Assembly: GCF_900105115.1 (NCBI RefSeq)
Contig: NZ_FNRV01000001.1
Coordinates: forward strand, 1,674,001-1,738,000
Direction of reading: 5' to 3'
From: Pseudomonas mohnii
GTDB taxonomy: Bacteria > Pseudomonadota > Gammaproteobacteria > Pseudomonadales > Pseudomonadaceae
DNA length: 64,000 nt
Position 1 is the stretch's first letter; each line of letters begins with the position of its first letter. The notes below the pieces were generated by a model, which was not told the DNA's origin, searched no databases, and saw nothing but the letters and a program-made list of their open reading frames with translations. The position numbers and the translations under genes were made by a program. This document shows, piece after piece, positions 57,521-64,000 of the stretch.

Positions 57521-58435
57521 ATGCCTGCCAACCACTTCAACACCCATTGCCCCGATTGGGCGACGGCCTTGCTCAACGGCTTCAGTCAGATATTCCTCCA
57601 GCGTCATCCGCTGTTCGGTCTGCTGTGCCTGCTCGCCATTCTGTTTACCGCACCCGCCCTGCTCGGCGGCGCGCTGCTCGGCGGCGTCGCCGGGTTACTC
57701 ACCGCGCAACGTCGTGGCTACGCCAAGGCCGATCGCCAGGCCGGGCTGTTCAGTTACAACGGCGTTTTGCTCGGGTTGTTGCTGAGCCTCTATTTCCCCT
57801 GGTCGGCCATGCTGCCGCTGGTGATCATCGCCTGCGGCGGGCTGAGCGCGATGCTCACTCAACAGTGGCTCAAGCGTGCCCGGCTCAGCCAATGCCTGCC
57901 CGCCTATACCGCACCCTTCGTGGTCTTGAGCTGGGTGTTGCTGTGCTTTGCTACGCCCTCGACCCAGGCGCACTTGATCGAAATCAACACGCTGAACATG
58001 CTCGCTGCACCACTCAAAGGCTTCGGCCAGGTGATGTTCCTCGGTCAGCCGCTGGCCGGTGCGATCATCGCCGCCGGCTTGCTGATGGCTGACCGTCGCG
58101 CATTCTGCTGGGCGTTGTTGGCATCTGTCGCGGGCATGGGCTGGAGCCTGCTGCACCATGACTTCTATACCGCGCTGCTCGGCCTCGGTGGCTATAACGC
58201 CGTGCTCGTCGCCCTCGCCTTCAGTGCGCATCGCCAGCAGCCGTGGCTACCACTGGCCGGCATTGCATTGGCGCTGCTGCTGACGCCGGTGTTCGCCGCG
58301 ATCGGTCTGCCCACGCTGACCGCGCCGTTCATCCTCGCCGGCTGGCTGGTCCGTTCGGTTGCTCAAGTGTTCGGCAACACCATGGATGCCTCGGTGCCTT
58401 GCGTTCCCGGGGAGAATCGACCTAGGCTGCGCTGA
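57521..58435 (+). CDS. Urea transporter (UT family)
   Basis: This 304-residue inner-membrane channel has ten or so hydrophobic segments in two halves, each with the UT signature: CLPAYTAPFVVLSW in the first and LPTLTAPFILAGW in the second. FNTHCPDWATALLNGFSQIF at the N-terminus is also typical. It should let urea move passively. No urease gene lies in the window. The start is the Met just before PANHFN, six codons into the longest frame. Confidence 0.9.
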   Translation: MPANHFNTHCPDWATALLNGFSQIFLQRHPLFGLLCLLAILFTAPALLGGALLGGVAGLLTAQRRGYAKADRQAGLFSYNGVLLGLLLSLYFPWSAMLPLVIIACGGLSAMLTQQWLKRARLSQCLPAYTAPFVVLSWVLLCFATPSTQAHLIEINTLNMLAAPLKGFGQVMFLGQPLAGAIIAAGLLMADRRAFCWALLASVAGMGWSLLHHDFYTALLGLGGYNAVLVALAFSAHRQQPWLPLAGIALALLLTPVFAAIGLPTLTAPFILAGWLVRSVAQVFGNTMDASVPCVPGENRPRLR

Positions 58436-58456
58436 TTCTCGAGTCAGGCGTTATCC

Positions 58457-59284
58457 ATGGACAGCAGCACTAAAAATTGGCGTGAACAACTCTACGTCAT
58501 GGTTTTCCAGACCGACACCAAAGCCGGTCGGCGTTTCGACGGCATTTTGCTGTTGATCATCCTCGCCAGCCTGGTGGTCGTGATGCTCGACAGCATCGAT
58601 GCGGTGCACCAGAACTACGCCGATCTACTGGCGTATATCGAATGGGGTTTCACGGTCATCTTCGCCATCGAATATGGCCTGCGCCTGTACTGTTCGCCCA
58701 AGCCGCTGCGCTACGCCTTCAGCTTTTATGGCCTGGTGGATTTGCTGGCCATCGTACCCGGCGTCCTCGCGCTGTATTACAGCGATGCGCAGTACCTGCT
58801 GATTATCCGGATCATCCGGATGCTGCGGATTTTCCGCGTACTCAAGCTCAGCCCTTACCTGAAACAAGCCAACTACCTGATGTCCGCCCTGCGCGGCAGC
58901 AAGCAGAAAATCGTGGTATTCCTGGTTAGCGTCTGCACCCTGGTAACGGTGTTCGGTACGCTGATGTACGTGATCGAAGGCCCGGAACATGGCTTCACCA
59001 GCATTCCCAAAGGCATCTATTGGGCTATCGTGACCCTGACCACCGTAGGCTTCGGCGATATCGTGCCGAAGACGCCGCTGGGACAGGTGGTTTCCTCGCT
59101 GGTAATGATCACCGGTTACTCGATCATCGCCGTGCCGACCGGTATTTTTACTGCCGAACTGGCCAATGCCATGCGTGGCGACACCCTGCAACACCCTTGC
59201 CCGGTGTGTCGGAAAAACAGCCACGAACCCGACGCGGCGTTCTGCTCTCGTTGCGGCAATGCATTGTTCAAAAAACTGGAATAA
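58457..59284 (+). CDS. Voltage-sensor-type potassium channel with C-terminal zinc ribbon
   Basis: This 275-residue six-helix channel has an S4-like RIIRIIRMLRIFRVLK (about residues 118-130) with spaced Arg/Lys. The K+ selectivity filter TVGFGD is at 196-201 between S5 and S6. The tail carries Cys248, Cys251, Cys263 and Cys266 (CPVC...CSRC), a zinc-ribbon pattern not common on Kv-like bacterial channels. It probably forms a homotetramer. The ATG lies 21 bases after the urea transporter stop, so they may be co-transcribed. Confidence 0.9.
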   Translation: MDSSTKNWREQLYVMVFQTDTKAGRRFDGILLLIILASLVVVMLDSIDAVHQNYADLLAYIEWGFTVIFAIEYGLRLYCSPKPLRYAFSFYGLVDLLAIVPGVLALYYSDAQYLLIIRIIRMLRIFRVLKLSPYLKQANYLMSALRGSKQKIVVFLVSVCTLVTVFGTLMYVIEGPEHGFTSIPKGIYWAIVTLTTVGFGDIVPKTPLGQVVSSLVMITGYSIIAVPTGIFTAELANAMRGDTLQHPCPVCRKNSHEPDAAFCSRCGNALFKKLE

Positions 59285-59387
59285 GCAAAGCACTTTTTAA
59301 TCTTTAAAGGTCTATGCGCGCCCGGCTATAGTCGCTGGCAAATTGCCTCACTTTTTAAAAACAAACTTTCAGAACAAGGATTTCGCA

Positions 59388-60383
59388 GTGAAAAAACTCT
59401 TTGGCGCCTCACTTCTGGCCGCTGGCCTGGCACTGACCAGTGTGGTTCAGGCCGCACCGACCCTGCTCAACGTGTCCTACGACGTGATGCGCGATTTCTA
59501 CAAGGACTACAACACTGCGTTCCAGAAACACTGGCAAGCCGAACACAACGAAAACATCACCCTGCAGATGTCCTTCGGCGGCTCCAGCAAACAGGCGCGC
59601 TCGGTCATCGACGGCCTGCCGGCTGACGTCATCACCATGAACATGGCCACCGACATCAATGCCCTGGCGGACAACGGCAAACTGGTCCCGGACAACTGGG
59701 TGACGCGCCTGCCGAATAACAGCGCGCCGTTTACCTCGGCCACCGTGTTCATCGTCCGCAAGGGCAACCCGAAAGCCCTGAAGGATTGGCCGGACCTGCT
59801 CAAGGATGGCGTGCAAGTGATCGTGCCTAACCCGAAAACCTCGGGTAACGGCCGCTACACCTACCTGTCGGCGTGGGGCTACGTGCTGAAAAACGGCGGC
59901 GACGAGAACAAGGCCAAAGCCTTCGTCGGCAAACTGTTCAAACAGGCGCCAGTACTCGATACCGGTGGTCGTGCCGCGACCACCACGTTCATGACCAACC
60001 AGATCGGCGATGTGCTGGTGACCTTCGAAAACGAAGCGGAAATGATCGCCCGCGAGTTCGGCCGCGACCAGTTTGAAGTCATCTACCCGAGCGTCTCCGC
60101 CGAAGCCGAGCCGCCGGTGTCGGTGGTCGACAAAACCGTCGACAAGAAAGGCACCCGCGCCGCCGCCGAGGAGTACCTGAAGTACCTGTGGTCGCCGGAA
60201 GGCCAGGAAATCGCCGCCGCCAACTACCTGCGCCCGCGTGACCCGGCCGTGCTGGCCAAGTACACCGACCGCTTCCCGAAAGTCGACTTCCTCTCGGTGG
60301 AGAAGACCTTCGGCGACTGGCGCACCGTGCAGAAAACCCACTTCAATGATGGCGGGGTTTTCGATCAGATTTATGCGCAGTAA
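59388..60383 (+). CDS. sbp: Sulfate-binding protein, GTG start
   Basis: This 331-residue periplasmic protein has a signal VKKLFGASLLAAGLALTSVVQA (GTG start, preceded by AAGGA). LLNVSYDVMRDFYKDYNTAF near residue 25, the SFGGSSKQARSVIDGLPADV segment, and LPNNSAPFTSATVFIVRKGNP are the SBP family marks. It feeds sulfate to CysTWA, whose genes are not here. A TATAGT box about 57 bases upstream suggests its own promoter; CysB control is expected from the family, not seen. Confidence 0.95.
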   Translation: MKKLFGASLLAAGLALTSVVQAAPTLLNVSYDVMRDFYKDYNTAFQKHWQAEHNENITLQMSFGGSSKQARSVIDGLPADVITMNMATDINALADNGKLVPDNWVTRLPNNSAPFTSATVFIVRKGNPKALKDWPDLLKDGVQVIVPNPKTSGNGRYTYLSAWGYVLKNGGDENKAKAFVGKLFKQAPVLDTGGRAATTTFMTNQIGDVLVTFENEAEMIAREFGRDQFEVIYPSVSAEAEPPVSVVDKTVDKKGTRAAAEEYLKYLWSPEGQEIAAANYLRPRDPAVLAKYTDRFPKVDFLSVEKTFGDWRTVQKTHFNDGGVFDQIYAQ

Positions 60384-60397
60384 ACCCTGGCAGTAAT

Positions 60398-60429
60398 GAA
60401 AAAGGCGACCTCAACAGGTCGCCTTTTTC
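60398..60429 (+). terminator. Terminator of sbp
   Basis: GAAAAAGGCGACCT-CAAC-AGGTCGCCTTTTTC, 14-bp stem with T tract, also readable from the other strand. Confidence 0.95.
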
Positions 60430-60449
60430 GTTGTACACCGCCAACCCTC

Positions 60450-60527
60450 TGTAGGAGCGAGCCTGCTCGCGAAAAACCCAAGTGCGCCACTGGTCATCCG
60501 TATTTTCGCGAAAAAACTCGCTCCTGT
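60450..60527. repeat. Degenerate REP doublet after sbp
   Basis: TGTAGGAGCGAGCCTGCTCG then CGAAAA, with the inverse TTTTCGCGAAAAAACTCGCT continuing CCTG. The right unit also forms the C-terminal codons of a possible small reading frame. Confidence 0.75.
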
Positions 60528-60691
60528 TGGGCTTGCCATTTCAGCTCAAATTGCCGCAGAAAATCATGGACCTGACTTTCGCTAAAGTCAGGAAGTGAAG
60601 CGGCGAACATAAGCATGCTATCGAACAGGATGTAAGTGAATGTATCATCAGCCCTCAAGATTTCGACGCAAGGTTCACGGGCCGACGGCAC
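60494..60691 (-). CDS. Possible small hypothetical protein with REP-encoded C-terminus
   Basis: A 65-residue frame with a GTG start and no clear ribosome site. Its body (EILRADDTFTYILFDSMLMF, then DFSESQVHDFLRQFEL) looks like real protein. The last residues RVFSRKYG are read from a REP unit. It could be a young small gene, a remnant of a longer one, or chance. The 60692-60806 stretch has no other feature that I can name. Confidence 0.35.
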   Translation of the reverse strand: MPSAREPCVEILRADDTFTYILFDSMLMFAASLPDFSESQVHDFLRQFELKWQAQQERVFSRKYG

Positions 60692-60806
60692 AGGATCCCG
60701 TCACTCATTCCGCAATGAAATGAGTGCTATCACTCCAACCACTCTTCTGCCATACCGGTCAGGCCATTAGCCTGCGCGCATTCCCTTTTGTTCAGCGAGA
60801 CACGTT

Positions 60807-62012
60807 ATGAACCCAGCGACCCAGGCGCCCCACGGCACCGCGACAATGACCCGAGGCATGGTGCTGCTGTTCGCTTTCTGTTGTGGCGCCATCGTGGCCA
60901 ATATTTATTACGCCCAACCCATTATCGGTCTGATCGCGCCAGATATCGGCCTGACCAACACCATGGCCAGCCTGATCGTTTCGTTGACCCAGATCGGTTA
61001 TGCGCTGGGCCTGTTCTTCCTGGTACCACTGGGTGATTTGCTCGAGAATCGCCGGCTGATGATCATCACCACAGTGGTGGCGATTGCCAGTCTGCTGGGC
61101 GCGGCGTTTACCGCTCAGCCGAACGTGTTTTTGCTGATTTCGCTGCTGGTGGGCTTCAGTTCAGTGTCGGTGCAGATCCTGATTCCACTGGCCGCGCATT
61201 TGGCGCCGGAAGAGTCTCGCGGTCGTGTGGTCGGCGGGATCATGGGCGGTTTGCTGCTGGGGATTCTGCTGGCGCGGCCGGTCTCCAGCGTGGTGGCGGA
61301 CCATTTCGGCTGGCGGGCGATGTTTGTCATCGCGGCGCTGTTGATGGTCGCCATCAGCATCGTGCTGGCCCTGACCATCCCCAAGCGCCAACCCGATCAC
61401 AGTGCTTCTTATGGGCAGCTGTTGGGCTCGCTGTGGACGCTGTTGCGTAAACAACCGGTGTTGCGTCAGCGCGCGTTTTACCAGGGGTGTATGTTCGCCA
61501 CGTTCAGCCTGTTCTGGACCGCAGTGCCACTGGAGCTGGCGCGCAACCATGGCCTGTCGCAAAGCCAGATTGCGATCTTCGCGCTGGTCGGTGCCATCGG
61601 CGCCATCGCCGCGCCCATCGCCGGTCGTCTGGCCGATGCCGGCCACACCCGCGTCGCGTCCTTGCTGGCCCTGTTGTTTGCCAGCCTGAGCTTCCTGCCG
61701 GCCTTCATTCATCCGGCCTACAGCGTTATCGGTCTGGCGGTGACCGGCGTGGTACTCGATTTTTGCGTGCAGATGAACATGGTCCTCGGCCAACGCGCGG
61801 TCTACGCTCTCGACGCCAAAAGCCGTAGCCGACTCAATGCGCTGTACATGACCAGCATCTTCATCGGCGGTGCGTTCGGTTCGTCGGTGGCGAGCCTGGT
61901 GTACGAACAAGGTGGCTGGTTGTGGATCGTGGTGGTTGGCAGTGCGTTTCCGGTGTTGGCGTTACTGCGGTTTTTGACGGTGTCAAAACAACCTTCCCTG
62001 GCCATGGCCTGA
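60807..62012 (+). CDS. MFS transporter (12-TM drug/metabolite efflux type)
   Basis: This 401-residue inner-membrane protein has about 12 hydrophobic segments. CCGAIVANIYYAQPIIGLIA at the N-terminus is typical of the NepI/YnfM-like efflux branch. FLVPLGDLLENRRLMI near residue 75 is the MFS motif A, and LAPEESRGRVVGGIMGGLLLG near residue 135 is the second-half signature. Substrate unknown. MTRGMVLL 13 codons later is an alternative start. Confidence 0.9.
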   Translation: MNPATQAPHGTATMTRGMVLLFAFCCGAIVANIYYAQPIIGLIAPDIGLTNTMASLIVSLTQIGYALGLFFLVPLGDLLENRRLMIITTVVAIASLLGAAFTAQPNVFLLISLLVGFSSVSVQILIPLAAHLAPEESRGRVVGGIMGGLLLGILLARPVSSVVADHFGWRAMFVIAALLMVAISIVLALTIPKRQPDHSASYGQLLGSLWTLLRKQPVLRQRAFYQGCMFATFSLFWTAVPLELARNHGLSQSQIAIFALVGAIGAIAAPIAGRLADAGHTRVASLLALLFASLSFLPAFIHPAYSVIGLAVTGVVLDFCVQMNMVLGQRAVYALDAKSRSRLNALYMTSIFIGGAFGSSVASLVYEQGGWLWIVVVGSAFPVLALLRFLTVSKQPSLAMA

Positions 62013-62099
62013 ATGGCCACGGAGTTGGCCAATGGCACCGTCAGGACTTGCTGACAAAAGCGCTCTGAATTAACCCGACCTGCGCCAACATCATCGGGC

Positions 62100-62663
62100 T
62101 CACGCGCTTGATTTGTCGATGCAGACCAGCAGGCGTTCAACCGTGTAATCCAGCGGTCCGGAGTTGTCGAGCAGATGCACGGCGGGCTCGCTATCGGCCA
62201 GCAAGCGCTCATTGAAACGGGCATTGCGGGCCAGTCGGCGATCGATCTCGACCACCGATTCACGCCCGCGCGCCAGCAGGCGCTGGCGCAACACGGCCAG
62301 ATCCACGGTCAGCAAGAGCACGACCAGGTCGGGATAACGCTCGCGAGTGTTCTGCAGGTGCCCGCGAGAGCCATTGACTAGCACGTCCTCCCCTGCCGCC
62401 AGCCAGTCGTCGATGTCGCGCGGAATGCCATAGGCCAGGCCGTTAGCGTGCCAGCTCAGGGCAAAGGCGCCCCGGGCCTCCATTTCGGCGAACTGTTGCA
62501 TGCTGACACCCAGCGCCGATTCCCCCACCGCTTCCGCCGAGCGAGTGATGACCCGCCGCACGATTCGGCAGCCACGTTCGGTAAGCCGTGCTCGTGCGGC
62601 CTCCAGCAGGCTGTCCTTGCCTGAGCCGGAAGGTCCGATGAGATAGATCAACCTGCCCGCCAT
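62100..62663 (-). CDS. phnN: Ribose 1,5-bisphosphate phosphokinase PhnN
   Basis: This 187-residue guanylate-kinase-like enzyme has the P-loop LIGPSGSGKDSLLEA at residues 7-21, RRVITRSAEAVGES near residue 36, and the C-terminal VHLLDNSGPLDYTVERLL. It makes PRPP from ribose 1,5-bisphosphate in the phosphonate (C-P lyase) pathway. No phn genes adjoin it in the window, so it is an orphan or a detached part of the pathway. I chose MAGRLIYLIG, preceded by AAGAAGG; 31 upstream residues look unreal. Confidence 0.9.
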   Translation of the reverse strand: MAGRLIYLIGPSGSGKDSLLEAARARLTERGCRIVRRVITRSAEAVGESALGVSMQQFAEMEARGAFALSWHANGLAYGIPRDIDDWLAAGEDVLVNGSRGHLQNTRERYPDLVVLLLTVDLAVLRQRLLARGRESVVEIDRRLARNARFNERLLADSEPAVHLLDNSGPLDYTVERLLVCIDKSSA

Positions 62664-62889
62664 CAAAATACCTTCTTGCATGTCGCCTGACTCGTTGTAC
62701 CCACGGCAGCCCGTCCGGACAAAGGGCTGCACGCGAAACCCGTGCATGCTCGCCACGACTGTTCAACCCCGGCCGCCACGTCGAAGGCCGCCACATTACT
62801 CCAGTGCAATCCGCCGCGCACGGGGTTCGGGGCTCCGTCCATCCGGCGTTGAAGTCGTCTGACGCTCTGTAGTCGCCAGCAGGGCGCAC

Positions 62890-62917
62890 AAAAAAGGCGA
62901 CCTCTAAGGTCGCCTTT
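62890..62917 (-). terminator. Terminator of the ccmI-lipoprotein unit
   Basis: On the minus strand AAAGGCGACCTT-AGA-GGTCGCCTTTTTT. Strong stem with T tract, three bases after the lipoprotein gene. The following 62664-62889 stretch shows no gene that I can support. Confidence 0.92.
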
Positions 62918-62920
62918 GCG

Positions 62921-63328
62921 TCACTGCCCGAATTGCCGCCCCAAACCGCCCGGCACACCGTGGATATCCGTCTCTTCCCACGGCCCTTTCGGGCTGATCG
63001 AGCGGCTCCAGCCGTTATCCCAGCGGTAGTAGGTGCGCTGGCGGTAGAACGTGTTCGGTTGATCATCGAGCACATAGACACCCAGTTTCGGGTCCCAATG
63101 ACTGTTGCCACCCGGCGGTGGCGCGAAGCTGGCCGAGGTACGTGGCAGCGGTTTCGCGGGTTTGGCCGGGGTGGTCGATTTACCCGGCGCGGTCGAAGGC
63201 GCCGGCTTGGTGCCCGGCTGCGACGACGGGATCGGTGGCGGGGTCTGATGTTCGGGTGGCCGTTGGACCGCACAAGCGCTCAGCCCCAAAACAACGCTGA
63301 GCAAGGTGATACGAGCGATGGCGGTCAT
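62921..63328 (-). CDS. Small Pro-rich lipoprotein downstream of ccmI
   Basis: This 135-residue protein has a lipoprotein signal MTAIARITLLSVVLGLSAC. Residues 25-75 are a Pro/Ser/Thr-rich, likely disordered linker. The C-terminal part (GNSHWDPKLGVYVLDDQPNT and following, ending DIHGVPGGLGRQFGQ) is aromatic-rich. I do not recognise a named family. The longer frame overlaps ccmI and is not used. It follows ccmI by 14 bases, so it is likely in the same transcript. Confidence 0.8.
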   Translation of the reverse strand: MTAIARITLLSVVLGLSACAVQRPPEHQTPPPIPSSQPGTKPAPSTAPGKSTTPAKPAKPLPRTSASFAPPPGGNSHWDPKLGVYVLDDQPNTFYRQRTYYRWDNGWSRSISPKGPWEETDIHGVPGGLGRQFGQ

Positions 63329-63342
63329 GGTGGCGTTTCCTG

Positions 63343-64000
63343 TTATTTGTCCGGGCTGTCGATGGTCAGTGTCTGCGGCGCGGTGGTGCTGCTGGCCAAA
63401 GGCTGGCTGCGACCGACCCACTCACCTGCCGTCGGTTGACCGGCACGGGAGATGCGCGCAACCAGTTGGACTTCAGGGAAGTTCGACAGTTTCAACTGCG
63501 GCATCATCGCGTCGGCGTCGCCCAGTTCGACGGTCGCCGGCAAGTCGGCCACGGTCAGGCGCTTGGCCGCCAACGGCGCGGGTGGGCCTGAAGTGGCGCG
63601 CGCGAAGATGAAGACGCTGTCGCCAGGCTGGACCTTGCCCTTCAGCTCGGCCGCCAGGTCCACATGAACCTTGAGCCGCGCAGCCGGTTTGGCTGCGGGC
63701 GCCTCGGCCACCTTGCCGCCGCTGGCCACCAGTTTCTCGGTGGCGCGGGTAATGCCGCCCTGCAGCGCCACGCGGGATTGGTCGTCCGGCGGCAATTGCT
63801 CCAACAGGCGATTCCAGTAATCGATGGCTTGCTGATAACGCTGACCTTCGAAAGCCGCGATACCCAGCAGCCCGAGGCTGGTGACTTCTTTCGGGTCAGC
63901 CTTGAGCGCTTCGTCAGTCAATGCCTGAATTTTCTCCGACCACTGCTTGCCATCGGCGAAATACTGGGCCTGAGCCCATTGCCCGAGCAGTTCCGGCTGA
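63343..64000 (-). CDS. ccmI: Cytochrome c-type biogenesis protein CcmI, 3' part
   Basis: The reading frame is open to the right edge; the visible end is about 218 residues of the C-terminal periplasmic part. TPR-type helices ([20 protein letters not shown]) are followed by a beta-rich domain ([20 protein letters not shown] and [19 protein letters not shown]). CcmI presents apocytochrome c to CcmF/CcmH for heme attachment. The rest of the ccm operon should lie just to the right. Confidence 0.9.
   Translation of the reverse strand, partial: QPELLGQWAQAQYFADGKQWSEKIQALTDEALKADPKEVTSLGLLGIAAFEGQRYQQAIDYWNRLLEQLPPDDQSRVALQGGITRATEKLVASGGKVAEAPAAKPAARLKVHVDLAAELKGKVQPGDSVFIFARATSGPPAPLAAKRLTVADLPATVELGDADAMMPQLKLSNFPEVQLVARISRAGQPTAGEWVGRSQPLASSTTAPQTLTIDSPDK

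Overview
The window comes from the chromosome of a fluorescent-group Pseudomonas. The evidence is the GC-rich, third-position-biased coding, the gene order of the cobalamin and TCA-cycle loci, and the many Pseudomonas-type REP/REPIN repeats (arms such as GTGGGAGCGGGCTTGCCCGC) between genes. I see no prophage, integron, CRISPR array, rRNA or tRNA. It is mostly core metabolism with one small REP-transposase locus.

Region 1 (1-7066, minus strand): a vitamin B12 operon, cobO-cobB-bluB-cobD-cobC-cobQ-cobU-cobT, with overlapping start and stop codons and a cobalamin riboswitch upstream of cobO. It converts cobyrinate to cobinamide, makes the lower-ligand base DMB and begins assembling the nucleotide loop. 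Region 2 (7.2-14.7 kb): a conserved hypothetical gene, a PQQ-type sugar dehydrogenase lipoprotein, an O-methyltransferase, two tandem NlpC/P60 lipoproteins, Hda, an AI-2E/PerM transporter and a DUF2066 protein. Region 3 (15.0-26.0 kb): purM-purN-DUF3108, an OsmC protein, pirin, a dienelactone hydrolase, HtpG, two PaaI thioesterases, a small coiled-coil lipoprotein, MAPEG and DUF599 membrane proteins, and BrnQ.

Region 4 (26.3-39.5 kb): the TCA-cycle supercluster sdhCDAB-sucAB-lpdG-sucCD on the minus strand, divergent from gltA. Good sigma-70 promoters are visible for both sdhC and gltA. Region 5 (39.9-49.4 kb): DUF485-actP (acetate uptake), an orphan betaine-binding protein (betX-like), a membrane GH17 beta-glucan enzyme, an alpha/beta hydrolase translationally coupled to mlaA, a DUF808 protein and a TetR regulator.

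Region 6 (49.4-57.4 kb): a REP-associated tyrosine transposase (RAYT) bracketed by two almost identical REPINs, then a glcG-like gene divergent from the glyoxylate operon gcl-hyi-glxR-ttuD-pyk. Two copies of the palindrome TTGTATACAA lie at the divergent promoters. Region 7 (57.5-64.0 kb): a urea transporter, a K+ channel with a C-terminal zinc ribbon, the sulfate-binding protein Sbp, an MFS transporter, phnN, a small lipoprotein and the 3' part of ccmI.

I found no wholly new multi-gene system. The observations most worth checking are the RAYT/REPIN locus, the paired operators of the glyoxylate operon, REP sequence absorbed into coding ends (cobB/bluB), a structured leader between lpdG and sucC, and the hydrolase-mlaA coupling.
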